A stretch of DNA of 59,425 bases from an uncultured Flavobacteriales bacterium (GCA_937876095.1 CALFIE010000025.1:1-59425); one strand, 5' to 3'; positions 18,145 to 27,389 are shown, counted from the stretch's first letter. Numbers and translations are program-made. The notes: generated from the letters alone by a model not told the origin.

Positions 18145-18169
18145 ATGATACTATCAAATGATACTATCA
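18145..18169. repeat. Tandem operator-like repeat ATGATACTATCA x2
   Basis: Two identical 12-mers (18145-18156 and 18158-18169) separated by one A, giving a 13-nt period. Each contains TGATA-C-TATCA, an odd-centred inverted repeat. It lies about 35-60 bases upstream of the proposed tex -7 box, a usual place for a regulator. The binding protein is unknown. Confidence 0.5.
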
Positions 18170-18401
18170 TTATTAATGAAATCTAAAAAATAATTATCAA
18201 TTTATCTAAAAATAGTGATTTCTCTTATTAATGAACAAATAAAAACCACCATTTATTTAATTAAAAAATAAAAATTCATACTTGAATTATTTTGATCTTT
18301 GTGCTTACTAAAAATTAATAATTATTAAATCATTGATTTTTAAATAATTAAACTTTACAAAATCTTAACACCTCACTTTTCCTGCTTCCAACTTTTTTCC
18401 G

Positions 18402-18409
18402 TACTTTTG
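18402..18409 (+). promoter_or_regulatory. -7 box TACTTTTG for typA
   Basis: Exact TAnnTTTG match, 18 bases upstream of the ATG at 18428; the leader would be roughly 12 bases. Confidence 0.55.
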
Positions 18410-18427
18410 CACCCGTAAAATTTATCT

Positions 18428-20233
18428 ATGCAAAATATTAGAAACATCGCAATTATTGCGCACGTTGACCACGGAAAAACCACTTTGGTTGATAAAATTA
18501 TTCACGCTACACACGTTTTCAGAGACAACCAAGAATCTGGAGATTTGATTATGGATAACAACGATTTGGAAAGAGAACGTGGTATTACCATTCTTTCTAA
18601 AAATATTTCGGTAATGTATAAAGATACCAAAATCAACGTGATAGATACTCCTGGTCACGCCGATTTCGGTGGTGAAGTAGAACGTGTACTAAAAATGGCA
18701 GATGGTGTTTTGCTTTTGGTAGATGCTTTTGAAGGACCGATGCCACAAACAAGATTTGTTCTACACAAAGCATTGGAATTGGGCTTGAAACCAATTGTGG
18801 TCATCAACAAAGTAGATAAAGAAAACTGCCGTCCTGATGAAGTTCACGACCAAGTTTTTGATTTATTTTTCAATTTGGATGCAACCGAAGAACAATTGGA
18901 TTTCCCTACTTTTTATGGAAGTTCAAAACAAGGTTGGTTCAATACTTCATTAGAACAAACCGATAATATTTTTCCTTTATTAGATGGTATTTTGCAATAC
19001 GTTCCTGCTCCGAAAATTGAGGAAGGTAATTTGCAAATGCAAATCACGACATTGGATTATTCTTCATTTTTAGGAAGAATAGCCATCGGAAAAATTGTGA
19101 GAGGTACACTAAAAGAATCTCAATGGATTGGTTTGGCGCAAGAAAACGGCAATATTTTGAAAGGAAAAGTAAAAGAATTGTACGTTTTTGAAGGTCTTGG
19201 CAAGAAAAAAGTAAGCGAAGTACAAGCAGGAGATATTTGCGCCGTGGTTGGTTTTGATACCTTCCAAATTGGTGATTCTTTCGTAGATTTAGAAAATCCT
19301 GAACCTTTGACCAGAACTTCTATCGACGAACCTACGTTGAATATGACGTTCTCTATCAACAATTCGCCATTTTTTGGTAAAGATGGTAAATATGTGACTT
19401 CTAACCACTTGAAAGAGCGTTTGGAAAAAGAATTAGAGAAAAATTTGGCATTGAGAGTAGAGCAAACTGGCGATGCCAATACATTTTTAGTATTTGGTAG
19501 AGGTATTCTCCACTTATCAGTTCTTATTGAAACGATGAGAAGAGAAGGCTACGAAATGACGATTGGTCAACCACAAGTTATTTTGCACGAAGTAGATGGC
19601 GAAAAACACGAACCTTACGAAAGTATGGTAGTAGATGTTCCTGAAGAATTCGCTTCTCGTGTAATCGATTTGGCTACGCAAAGAAAAGGGGATCTTCACA
19701 TTATGGAAACCAAAGGCGAAATGCAACATTTGGAATTTGAAATTCCATCAAGAGGTTTAATAGGTTTGCGTTCGCAATTGTTAACTGCAACTGCAGGTGA
19801 AGCAATTATGGCTCATAGATTTGTAGATTACAAACCTTTTAAAGGGGCTATTCCTGGTAGAAGTAATGGTGTGTTGATCAGCAAAACGCAAGGTCCTTGT
19901 ACGGAATATTCCATCGCAAAATTACAAGATAGAGGTAAGTTTTTTGTAGATCCGGGCGAAGAAATTTATGCAGGAATGATCATCGGTGAACAAAACAAAC
20001 CTGGAGATTTAGTCGTAAATATTGTAGAAGCAAAACAGTTGAACAATATGCGTGCTTCTGGTAAAGATAAAGACGGAAATATCGCTCCTAAAACACTTTT
20101 CTCTTTAGAAGAATGTATGGAATACATCCAATCAGACGAAGCAATAGAAGTTACTCCAAATTTCATCAGAATGCGTAAAAAAATCCTATCTGAAGAAGAT
20201 AGAAAACGTGCTGAAAGAGGTGTGAAAGCATAA
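18428..20233 (+). CDS. typA: Translational GTPase TypA/BipA
   Basis: Ribosome-associated GTPase of the EF-G family, involved in stress adaptation and ribosome assembly. G motifs are intact: G1 AHVDHGKTTLV, G2 RGITI, G3 DTPGHADFGGEVERV, G4 NKVDKE, with SSKQGW near the G5 position. The C-terminal BipA-specific part (GEAIMAHRFVDYKPFKGAIPGRSNGVLIS, ...MRASGKDKDGNIAPKTLFSLEECMEYI) is complete. 601 residues is the family length. ATG at 18428; monocistronic with its own promoter and terminator. Confidence 0.98.
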   Translation: MQNIRNIAIIAHVDHGKTTLVDKIIHATHVFRDNQESGDLIMDNNDLERERGITILSKNISVMYKDTKINVIDTPGHADFGGEVERVLKMADGVLLLVDAFEGPMPQTRFVLHKALELGLKPIVVINKVDKENCRPDEVHDQVFDLFFNLDATEEQLDFPTFYGSSKQGWFNTSLEQTDNIFPLLDGILQYVPAPKIEEGNLQMQITTLDYSSFLGRIAIGKIVRGTLKESQWIGLAQENGNILKGKVKELYVFEGLGKKKVSEVQAGDICAVVGFDTFQIGDSFVDLENPEPLTRTSIDEPTLNMTFSINNSPFFGKDGKYVTSNHLKERLEKELEKNLALRVEQTGDANTFLVFGRGILHLSVLIETMRREGYEMTIGQPQVILHEVDGEKHEPYESMVVDVPEEFASRVIDLATQRKGDLHIMETKGEMQHLEFEIPSRGLIGLRSQLLTATAGEAIMAHRFVDYKPFKGAIPGRSNGVLISKTQGPCTEYSIAKLQDRGKFFVDPGEEIYAGMIIGEQNKPGDLVVNIVEAKQLNNMRASGKDKDGNIAPKTLFSLEECMEYIQSDEAIEVTPNFIRMRKKILSEEDRKRAERGVKA

Positions 20234-20276
20234 TAAATAAAGTAAGAATTTGCCTTGGCGAATTCTATAAAAATAG

Positions 20277-20302
20277 AAAAGACGCAAATTTTTGCGTCTT
20301 TT
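20277..20302. terminator. Bidirectional terminator between typA and the M28 gene
   Basis: AAAAGACGCAAA (20277-20288) and TTTGCGTCTTTT (20291-20302) pair around two T, followed by more T; flanked by A on the other side, so it can serve both convergent genes. Confidence 0.85.
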
Positions 20303-20335
20303 TTTTGGTGTAAAATTTCTTTTTAGAAAAAAATT

Positions 20336-22564
20336 CTAAAACTTTACCGTTAAAATTTTGGTTTCACCATTTCGTAGAATAGTTACTGGTAATTCGTCAC
20401 CAGAATTTACTTTTGCAAGACAATCCATATAAGAATAGACTTCTTTTACCTCGCATTTCCCAATTTTGGTGAGGATATCTCCGGAAACGATTCCTGCTTT
20501 TGCAGCAGGTTTGTTGTCTGAAACACCATCTATATGCAATCCGTCTTTAGAATCGGCATAACTTGGCATAATTCCAAGGGTAACTTTGTATTTTGGCACC
20601 GATTTGCTTTGTGAAATTTTGGTTTTGGTAAACGGTATTTCAGGTGTTTCTTCTAAAGCATTTGCTAATGAAAATGCATAGTTTGCAATGCTTCTTTCAC
20701 CTTCGAAATTGATTTTATCTGTATCGTCTGTTGGTTTATGGTAATCACTATGAGTACCAGTGAAGAAAAACAAAACCGGAATGTCTTTCAAATAAAAACT
20801 GGTGTGATCACTTGGTCCAACTCCAGAACTGTCAATTGCCAATCTGAAACCAGCAGGTTTGTATTTCTCAATCATTTTCCCGAAAATTGGCGAGGTACCA
20901 ACTCCACCTACAGAAAGGTCTTTGTCTTTGTTTAATCTTCCGACCATATCCAAATTCATCATTGCGACGATGTTTGGATATTTTTCTTTGGCGTGTTCTG
21001 CAAATTTTTTAGAACCAATTAGACCATCTTCTTCACCAGAAAACAGGGCGAAAACATAATTGGCATTCTCTTTTGCTTTATTTTTGCTGAACATTCTTGC
21101 CAATTCCAGTACCACCGAAACTCCAGAAGCATTGTCATCTGCACCATTATGAATCATTCCTTCGGAATTCATTTGGGTAGAATTATGATGTTCATTCAGA
21201 CCAAGATGATCGTAATGCGCACCAATTACGATGGTTTTTTTGGCGTGATTATCTAAGTAGCCAATCACATTGGTACCGTGATTGTTGACTGATGAACTTT
21301 CTTCGTGTGGATTGAGTTTGATGGAATACTCAAAATTTTGAAAATAGGTACCTTTTTCAAAAGGTTGCAATCCCAATTCTTTAAAGTTTTTTTCGAGGTA
21401 CGTTGCGGCTTTTTTCTCGCCTTCACTTCCAGTTAATCTACCTTTCAGTTCATCTGAGGCAAGATAAGTCACGTGTTTTTTCAGATTTTCAGCGTTGGCT
21501 TCTTCTACAGGATCGGTTTCAACCCAATCTGCGATAAAAACATTGGTTTCGTGTGGTTTTTCACCTTGTCTGTTACTTGCGAATACCAATTTTTTACCAT
21601 CGTGCGAAAACATTGCAAAAGCATTGAAACCACTTTCGTAGGTAATTTGTTTCAAGTTTTTACCATCGGTATCAATCATAAATAATTGGAAATCATAACC
21701 ACGATTGGAGTGGTGATTGCTTGCGAAAATTATTTTTTTATCAGATGGATGAAAATAGGGCGCCCAATTTGCTTTTCCTAAATTGGTGACTTGTCGCAAA
21801 TCGCTACCATCTATATTGATGGTGTAAATTTCCATATTGGTTGGTGCAACCAGATTTTCGCTGAGTAGTTGTTTGTAATCGGAGATTTCTTGGTCGGTTT
21901 TTGGTCTAGATGCTCTGAAAACCAGTTTTTTGGAGTCGTGCGAAAAAAATGCACCACCATCATATCCTAATCCGAAAGTAAGTTGTTTCAGATTTTTACC
22001 ATCAATATCCATTCTCCACAATTCCAAGTCGCCACTTCTGGTAGAAGTAAATACGATGTATTTTCCGTTGGGTGAAACTACGGCTTCTGCATCATAACCT
22101 TTTTCGATGGTTAATTTTTTAACAATTTTTCCTTTTAAATCAGCTTGGTAAATATCAAATTCTGCATAGATTGGCCACAAATATTTACCATCTGTTCTTG
22201 GTTTTGGTTTTGGCGGACAATCTGGTGAACTCTCGTGTGTAGAAGCATAGAGTACGTGTTTTCCGTCTGGTAAAAAGAAAGAACAAGTGGTTCTTCCTTT
22301 CCCAGTAGAAACCAATTGCAAATCTTTGGTAGAGCCTGTTTTCTTTGCTAAATCTAATAAATAAATTTGGTCGCATTGTGCACCAATTTCAGGATTGGTG
22401 ACTTGCATTGTTAACATTTTTCCATCGGGAGAAAAGTAAGCTTCTGCATTGTCTCCGCCAAAAGTTAGTTTCTGAATATTTTGTAATTTTTTTTCTTGTG
22501 AAAAAAATAGGGTAGTACATCCAATTGCTGAAATTTGTAGTAGTTTTTTAGAAAAATAACTCAT
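20336..22564 (-). CDS. Exported PD40 propeller-M28 peptidase-PDZ protein
   Basis: 742 residues in three parts after a signal peptide (1-22). Residues ~30-345 are WD40-like PD40/TolB propeller blades (AYFSPDGKMLTM, AVVSPNGKYIVFTSTRSGDLELW, AFFSHDSKKLVF, AMFSHDGKKLVFASNRQG). Residues ~365-650 are an M28 zinc aminopeptidase with metal ligands in IGAHYDHLGLN, GADDNASGVSV, FSGEEDGLIGS, NLDMVGR and SDHTSFY. The C-terminal ~85 residues are a PDZ domain (LHIDGVSDNKPAAKAGIVSGDILTKIG). There is no T9SS sorting tail, so it is probably periplasmic or membrane-side. It lies 52 bases behind tamL on the same strand and may share its transcript. Natural substrate unknown. Confidence 0.92.
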   Translation of the reverse strand: MSYFSKKLLQISAIGCTTLFFSQEKKLQNIQKLTFGGDNAEAYFSPDGKMLTMQVTNPEIGAQCDQIYLLDLAKKTGSTKDLQLVSTGKGRTTCSFFLPDGKHVLYASTHESSPDCPPKPKPRTDGKYLWPIYAEFDIYQADLKGKIVKKLTIEKGYDAEAVVSPNGKYIVFTSTRSGDLELWRMDIDGKNLKQLTFGLGYDGGAFFSHDSKKLVFRASRPKTDQEISDYKQLLSENLVAPTNMEIYTINIDGSDLRQVTNLGKANWAPYFHPSDKKIIFASNHHSNRGYDFQLFMIDTDGKNLKQITYESGFNAFAMFSHDGKKLVFASNRQGEKPHETNVFIADWVETDPVEEANAENLKKHVTYLASDELKGRLTGSEGEKKAATYLEKNFKELGLQPFEKGTYFQNFEYSIKLNPHEESSSVNNHGTNVIGYLDNHAKKTIVIGAHYDHLGLNEHHNSTQMNSEGMIHNGADDNASGVSVVLELARMFSKNKAKENANYVFALFSGEEDGLIGSKKFAEHAKEKYPNIVAMMNLDMVGRLNKDKDLSVGGVGTSPIFGKMIEKYKPAGFRLAIDSSGVGPSDHTSFYLKDIPVLFFFTGTHSDYHKPTDDTDKINFEGERSIANYAFSLANALEETPEIPFTKTKISQSKSVPKYKVTLGIMPSYADSKDGLHIDGVSDNKPAAKAGIVSGDILTKIGKCEVKEVYSYMDCLAKVNSGDELPVTILRNGETKILTVKF

Positions 22565-22616
22565 AAAATAGGTTGATTATATAGATAATAAGTTGTTTAT
22601 TATTAATTAAAAAAAA

Positions 22617-25217
22617 TTAAAAAGGATAGGTAAATGCAAAATTGAAAGTTGGTTGCAATGGTTTGATATAACTGATTCTCCATCTATTACCAATTGGTAA
22701 ATTAGGGTCGTACATTTTGTATGCCATATCTATTCTGATGGTAAGATATGCAATATTCATTCGGATTCCGAAACCACTACCAACTCCCATTTGTGGAATA
22801 AATTTACCGATTTTGAATTGATCTCCCAATCCATAATCTTTCAAGCTCCAAATATTTCCGGCATCGGTAAAGATGGCTCCAGAAAACATATCATTGAACG
22901 GGAATCTATATTCTACACTGGTTGTCAGTTTCATATTTTGCATTACATATCTACGAACTCTCTCATCTAGTTGTGAATCAGCAGGACCTAAACCACCGAA
23001 TGCAATCCATGCTCTAATATCATTTGATCCACCATTGAAATAAGACCGAACATAAGGCATAAATTCTGAATTTCCGTAAGGAATTCCAATTCCTATAAAT
23101 TGGCGCAAAGCAAGGGTATGTTTACCACCAAAAAAGGTATAATATTTCCGAACATCAATATCAAATTTGGCAAATTGTGAATAAGGAATATCGAAAATGG
23201 TTTTGTATTTGTTATCTAAAACCCCTTCATTTATTTCTTTATTTCTAAATAAACTGAAAATATTACCTGCAAATTCTACTTTACCATTGAAATAAAATGG
23301 ATTTCGGAATTCTTTTTTTCCAATTTCATTATAGGTGAAATTGTAGATTAATGAGGAAATAAGCACATCTTGTGTTTGTCTATCTTTGTTGTAGAGTGAC
23401 TGTTGGAAGTCGTTTAATTTGTCACGCTGTTCGTCATTAAGTGTGGCAATATAATCGTTGTCATTTATGATGGTATAAGATAATTCATCTTTTGTATAAG
23501 GATAATTTGCAAGTGTCGGATCATAAGCCAAATACAAGTTGGCAAACTCGCTTCTCAACGCTTCATCATTTGGGAAGAAATCATAATAAGCATCTTTGTT
23601 TCTGGTTAAACTTAACTGTGTGTTGAGTAAAGTTAATTGATGAGAAACTACATCGTTTACAGTTGCAGCATAGGTAAGTCCACCATTGAAATTCACCCTA
23701 CCTAATCCTAAATTACTTTGGTTGGAAATTCCTAATGAAATAGTAGAAGTTGGTGTATATCTTTTCGGGATCAATTTATAATATTTTTTGAACGGAACGA
23801 GTAGTCTTGGGAATTTCAGGGCAGCTTGTGCAGAAAGTTCATACGCTAAAATTCTACTATCTGGATTTTTGGTATCTACCACTCTCCCAAAAATTCCCGA
23901 AACAGTGGTTACCAAATTTTCGGCATTACCAAAAATATTACGAGTCGTAAGATCCACACTTGGAGAAATTCCCCAATTCAGAACTTCAGAATAGTGCAAA
24001 TCTGTTCCTGTTTTCCAGTCATATTTATCAAGTGGTTTCAGGATATAGATAATGTCTATAATACTGTCATTTGGTGCGTTTTTACCACCATTTCTTAGGT
24101 TATCTTCAGCTTTTAAGATACTGAAATTGTTCATTGCAAGCAAGTTTCTCTTGGTAAGATCCAGATTTTTCTGATTATAAACATCCCCTTTCTTAGATAG
24201 AATTGGTAACCAAAGTGATCTTGTCGTATAATCTTCATTATTTTTATAAAAATCAATACCACGTAAACTGTCTTTTACGGTCGATTTCTTAAAATCTACT
24301 TGATTTTCTACCACACCAACTTCTATTTTACCTATGGTTGCTACTTTATATGGACTATCTTTTTCATCTTTATGAATTTCCATAGTTACCGGAACTTGTT
24401 TTCTGCTTTTCAGAGAATCGGCATTGAAATATATTTCATCATTGGTAATATTAAATTTGTAGTAACCACTATTTCTCATCAACTCGGTAATTCGTTTTAC
24501 TTCGTTTTCAAAGGTTTTTTGGTTTAGAATATCATTGGTTTTTACCAAAATATCATCTTTGTGTTCATCATAAATCCTTTTGATATTTTTATCTGGAATG
24601 TTATAGAAATATTCTTTGATGTAAGTTGGATCTTTGTGCATAATTTGGTAAGAAACTTGGGCTTTTTTCTTTGTAGAATCCAGTTGATATTGGTATTTTA
24701 CTTGGGCGTCCCAATAACCACGATATATCAAAAATTTCCTAATAGATTCTGCACTGGTTTCGGTTTTGCTTAGATTCCAAATTACAGGAGTTTGACCAAT
24801 GGTTTTATAAAAAAATGGTTTTAAGAAGAGACTTTTCCCAACCAATTCAGGATGACCATATTTAATATAGAGTGAATCTCGGAGTTTAGGAGTTCGTAAA
24901 TCAGAAGGATAAGCCAAAAATTCATCTAAAACATCATCATATTTCGGATTTACCAAATTGTAACTCCACAATCCTATTGGTAAACCAATTGGCAAGCCAA
25001 ACAAACTTTTTTTGTTTGGTTTTTGAGATACATTATTAGGGATTTCATCATCAAAAATTTTACCATCTGTATATTCATATGAGTTTTTGGTTAGTAGAAA
25101 CTCACCTTGTTTCAGTTTTTTGGTAGTACTACAACCTAAAAGTAACAACCACAGAGTTGCAGATAATAAAAATATGTAATATTTTTGAAGATATTTAAAT
25201 AAATGCTTACTGCTCAT
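22617..25217 (-). CDS. tamL: TamL-type lipoprotein BamA/TamA-family outer-membrane protein
   Basis: 866 residues. A lipoprotein signal ends at the lipobox LLLLGC (Cys29), which sets Bacteroidota TamL apart from ordinary BamA/TamA. POTRA-like domains occupy roughly 150-400 (ESIRKFLIYRGYWDAQVKYQYQL, RITELMRNSGYYKFN). The 16-strand Omp85 barrel follows, with the FNGGSNDIRAWI motif (the conserved RGF/RGY-like loop 6 region) and terminal strand ending FAFTYPF. It would insert outer-membrane proteins or link envelope layers with TamB. tamB is not adjacent. ATG 25217 is preferred over TTG 25220; the start overlaps that of the divergent methyltransferase by 15 bases. Confidence 0.9.
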   Translation of the reverse strand: MSSKHLFKYLQKYYIFLLSATLWLLLLGCSTTKKLKQGEFLLTKNSYEYTDGKIFDDEIPNNVSQKPNKKSLFGLPIGLPIGLWSYNLVNPKYDDVLDEFLAYPSDLRTPKLRDSLYIKYGHPELVGKSLFLKPFFYKTIGQTPVIWNLSKTETSAESIRKFLIYRGYWDAQVKYQYQLDSTKKKAQVSYQIMHKDPTYIKEYFYNIPDKNIKRIYDEHKDDILVKTNDILNQKTFENEVKRITELMRNSGYYKFNITNDEIYFNADSLKSRKQVPVTMEIHKDEKDSPYKVATIGKIEVGVVENQVDFKKSTVKDSLRGIDFYKNNEDYTTRSLWLPILSKKGDVYNQKNLDLTKRNLLAMNNFSILKAEDNLRNGGKNAPNDSIIDIIYILKPLDKYDWKTGTDLHYSEVLNWGISPSVDLTTRNIFGNAENLVTTVSGIFGRVVDTKNPDSRILAYELSAQAALKFPRLLVPFKKYYKLIPKRYTPTSTISLGISNQSNLGLGRVNFNGGLTYAATVNDVVSHQLTLLNTQLSLTRNKDAYYDFFPNDEALRSEFANLYLAYDPTLANYPYTKDELSYTIINDNDYIATLNDEQRDKLNDFQQSLYNKDRQTQDVLISSLIYNFTYNEIGKKEFRNPFYFNGKVEFAGNIFSLFRNKEINEGVLDNKYKTIFDIPYSQFAKFDIDVRKYYTFFGGKHTLALRQFIGIGIPYGNSEFMPYVRSYFNGGSNDIRAWIAFGGLGPADSQLDERVRRYVMQNMKLTTSVEYRFPFNDMFSGAIFTDAGNIWSLKDYGLGDQFKIGKFIPQMGVGSGFGIRMNIAYLTIRIDMAYKMYDPNLPIGNRWRISYIKPLQPTFNFAFTYPF
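25157..25187 (+). promoter_or_regulatory. Full promoter for the RNA methyltransferase, inside tamL
   Basis: -33 TTG (25157-25159), 20-base spacer, -7 TATTTTTG (25180-25187), 15 bases before the ATG at 25203. Both elements match the Bacteroidota consensus and lie within the tamL signal-peptide codons on the opposite strand. Confidence 0.6.
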
Positions 25218-25934
25218 CAAATTAAAATTTTACAATCTTTAGATAAAAAAAAGTTCAGACAAAAATACAATTTGTTTTTGGTTGAAGGTAATAAAATTAT
25301 TAAAGAAATTGTAGATTCTGCTTATAAAATTAAGGATTTATATTCTATTAATCCCAATTCTGCTGATTTAGTTGGTTTGCATACCACTGCAATTACCGAA
25401 GCAGAATTGCGCAAAATAAGTATGTTGCAGCATCCTAAAGATAGTGTTGCAGTTTGTGAAATTCCTGCGGAAAGTAGTATAAAAAATGCTAAAATTAATT
25501 TGATTTTAGACGGAATTCAGGATCCCGGAAATTTAGGAACTATCATCAGATTAGCAGATTGGTTTGGTATTACACAAATTATTTGCAGTACAGATACGGT
25601 AGATTGCTACAATCCTAAAGTAATACAAGCAAGTATGGGCTCTTTTCTTCGGGTGAATTGTGTATATTCTGATATCCAAAAATATTTACAAAATTCTGAA
25701 ATCCCGAATATAGGAACTGATATGCAAGGCAAAAATTTATATCAATTTCCGTTTCCAGAATCCTGTAATCTAATTTTGGGTAACGAAGGCAACGGAATTC
25801 GCACAGAAATAGAACAATTACTGACTTCTACCATTACCATTCCGCGTTTTGGCAAGTCACAATCTACCGAAAGTCTGAATGTTTCTATGGCAACAGGAAT
25901 TATTTTGGGACAGTTATTTTCTAAAAAATATTAA
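25203..25934 (+). CDS. SpoU/TrmH-family RNA 2'-O-methyltransferase
   Basis: 243 residues. The N-terminal ~85 residues form the RNA-binding substrate domain (QIKILQSLDKKKFRQKYNLFLVEGNKII). The SPOUT knot domain carries motif 1 (LDGIQDPGNLGTIIRLADWFG), motif 2 (LILGNEGNGIR) and motif 3 (IPRFGKSQSTESLNVSMATGIIL), which bind SAM in the trefoil knot. The target is an rRNA or tRNA ribose; RlmB-like 23S modification is a guess. Its first 15 bases overlap the tamL start on the other strand. The next gene starts within its stop codon (TAATG), so the two are translationally coupled. Confidence 0.93.
   Translation: MLTAHQIKILQSLDKKKFRQKYNLFLVEGNKIIKEIVDSAYKIKDLYSINPNSADLVGLHTTAITEAELRKISMLQHPKDSVAVCEIPAESSIKNAKINLILDGIQDPGNLGTIIRLADWFGITQIICSTDTVDCYNPKVIQASMGSFLRVNCVYSDIQKYLQNSEIPNIGTDMQGKNLYQFPFPESCNLILGNEGNGIRTEIEQLLTSTITIPRFGKSQSTESLNVSMATGIILGQLFSKKY
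25260..25267 (-). promoter_or_regulatory. -7 box TATTTTTG for tamL, inside the methyltransferase gene
   Basis: Minus-strand exact TAnnTTTG match, 42 bases upstream of the tamL ATG and within the methyltransferase coding sequence. No -33 TTG at ideal spacing. Confidence 0.4.
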
Positions 25935-26866
25935 TGATGAAAATTGCTTTCCTCATCAATTCTAAAATTTTGAACTATAAAAAAAACATTTCAGAAATTG
26001 AAGTGGTTTTCAGAGGTGAAGATTATACAATTTTCAGTTCAGATTACAAAGCGCATCTTACCGAACTTGCCAAAAATTGCGTAGAACAAGGCTACAAAAC
26101 TCTAATTGCAGTTGGTGGAGACGGAACACTTAATGAAGTTTTAAATGGTCTGATTACTGCATTTACCAAAGATAAAATTGTGAATTGGGAGCAAGTTGCC
26201 ACCATAAAATTAGGTGTTTTACCATTAGGAAGTGGTAATGATTTTATTAAAAATTTTGAAGAAAAAATTTCTTTAATGAAAATTAAAGAACTCATTAATT
26301 CTAATAAAAATCAGTTAATTGACATCGGTTTTGCAGATTTTTTTGACCAAAATGGGAAACAAAAAAACCGTTACTTTCATAACATTACCGATCTTGGAAT
26401 GGGTGCCGAAACCATGATTTGCAAAGAGCGTCTCCCAATTTGGTTGGGCGGAAATTTCAGGTATTTTTATTCTATACTTTCTACTTTTTTAAATTACAAA
26501 AAACAAATAATTACGGTAGATTCTGCCGATTTCAAATGGAGAGGTGAAATTCTGAATTTGGTAATTGCTAACGGAAAATTTTTCGGAAATGGATTGGGAA
26601 TTGCACCAAATGCATCGGTAAATGATGGTTTTTTCGATATCACCATCATAGGAAATGTTTCTTTATTAGATTATGCTAAAAATTTGGCAAAAGTGAAAAA
26701 AGCACTCCCAATTTCTCACTCAGAAATTTCGTACTACAAAACCAAAGAAATCAAATTTTTGGCTGAAAATTCTGAAAAAATTGCAATTGATATGGACGGA
26801 GAAGTGGTAGGTTTTGTGCCTATAAAACTGACTTGTCTACACCAGAAAATTAACTTTTTGGCATAA
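25934..26866 (+). CDS. Diacylglycerol/sphingosine kinase-family lipid kinase
   Basis: 310 residues of the DAGK catalytic family (YegS/DgkB/LCB5). The nucleotide-binding GGDGTLNEVLNGL is at ~59, LGVLPLGSGNDF at ~95, and the C-terminal double-psi-like domain has VANGKFFGNGLGIAPNASVNDGFFDI and the closing IDMDGEVVG. It phosphorylates a lipid hydroxyl with ATP; Bacteroidota make sphingolipids, so a ceramide or sphingoid base is possible besides diacylglycerol, but the sequence does not decide. ATG overlaps the preceding stop by one base (TAATG); a second ATG follows at 25937. Confidence 0.93.
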   Translation: MMKIAFLINSKILNYKKNISEIEVVFRGEDYTIFSSDYKAHLTELAKNCVEQGYKTLIAVGGDGTLNEVLNGLITAFTKDKIVNWEQVATIKLGVLPLGSGNDFIKNFEEKISLMKIKELINSNKNQLIDIGFADFFDQNGKQKNRYFHNITDLGMGAETMICKERLPIWLGGNFRYFYSILSTFLNYKKQIITVDSADFKWRGEILNLVIANGKFFGNGLGIAPNASVNDGFFDITIIGNVSLLDYAKNLAKVKKALPISHSEISYYKTKEIKFLAENSEKIAIDMDGEVVGFVPIKLTCLHQKINFLA

Positions 26867-26887
26867 AAAAACCGCTAAATAACGGTT
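26864..26887 (-). terminator. Terminator ending the holin-like operon
   Basis: AACCG (26870-26874) and CGGTT (26883-26887) make a short stem; on the minus strand it is followed by seven T (26870 down to 26864). Weak by stem length, but placed exactly between two convergent genes. Confidence 0.5.
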
Positions 26888-26890
26888 ATA

Positions 26891-27385
26891 TTATATCAGT
26901 TTCTCCATACTAGAAACGCTTTTATTTTTTTGATATTCGTCTAATTTTTTGCGAACCATTTTCAAAATAATTGGTGCAAGTACTAGCAATCCAATTCCAA
27001 TTAGTTTTTTCTTCCAATTATTGGATTTCATATTTTTTTTGGCGAAATTACCAATCAACGTAGTTGCACCAAGTCGAATTGCACTTTCTACCAAACCTTG
27101 TTCTGTAGCAAAATTGGCCATATTCATCATAGAATTTTTGTTCACCATTTTGTTTTTCACATTGTTGGTGATTTCTTTGGTGATTTCCTTTTTGTTGAGA
27201 ACGGTTTTCAGTTTTCCGTCTTCCGAAGGTTCGGTAAGCAAAAATTTGTCGGTAAAACCATCAGTAAATGCACTTAAACTTTCTTTGGTATTTTCAAATT
27301 TGAGCAGACTTTCCATCTCCTGAACTTCATTTTTCAGGAGGGCTTTTTTTCTGCGCAATTCTTCTAAACTCGAATATTTTGCCAT
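26891..27385 (-). CDS. Unknown membrane-associated protein of the holin-like operon
   Basis: 164 residues, not recognised. The N-terminal ~40 residues are a charged helix (SLEELRRKKALLKNEVQEMESLLKF). The middle is Lys/Asn-rich. A C-terminal hydrophobic segment (~132-150, LIGIGLLVLAPIILKMV) is followed by a basic tail. The upstream holin-like gene ends 4 bases before this start, so they are co-translated. In Bacteroidota such a gene commonly trails the YtxH and DUF1469 genes; an envelope role is inferred from that company only. Confidence 0.7.
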   Translation of the reverse strand: MAKYSSLEELRRKKALLKNEVQEMESLLKFENTKESLSAFTDGFTDKFLLTEPSEDGKLKTVLNKKEITKEITNNVKNKMVNKNSMMNMANFATEQGLVESAIRLGATTLIGNFAKKNMKSNNWKKKLIGIGLLVLAPIILKMVRKKLDEYQKNKSVSSMEKLI

Positions 27386-27389
27386 ACAA

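Larger units (their letters stand above)
18083..18427. other. tex/typA divergent regulatory region
   Basis: 345 very A/T-rich bases without a reading frame. They hold a minus-strand TATTTTTA (-7 like, 18104-18111) 22 bases from the tex ATG, a tandem TGATACTATCA repeat (18145-18169), and the typA -7 box at 18402-18409. Nothing coding is seen in the ~230 bases between. Confidence 0.6.

Noticed and set aside
18300..18310. GATCTTTG as an additional -7 box upstream of typA
   Set aside because: Two mismatches at the essential TA positions; the exact box at 18402 is better placed.
26949..27323. 124-codon plus-strand frame over the unknown holin-operon gene
   Set aside because: Antisense; the minus-strand frame has the charged helix, membrane span and operon spacing, while this one has none of these.
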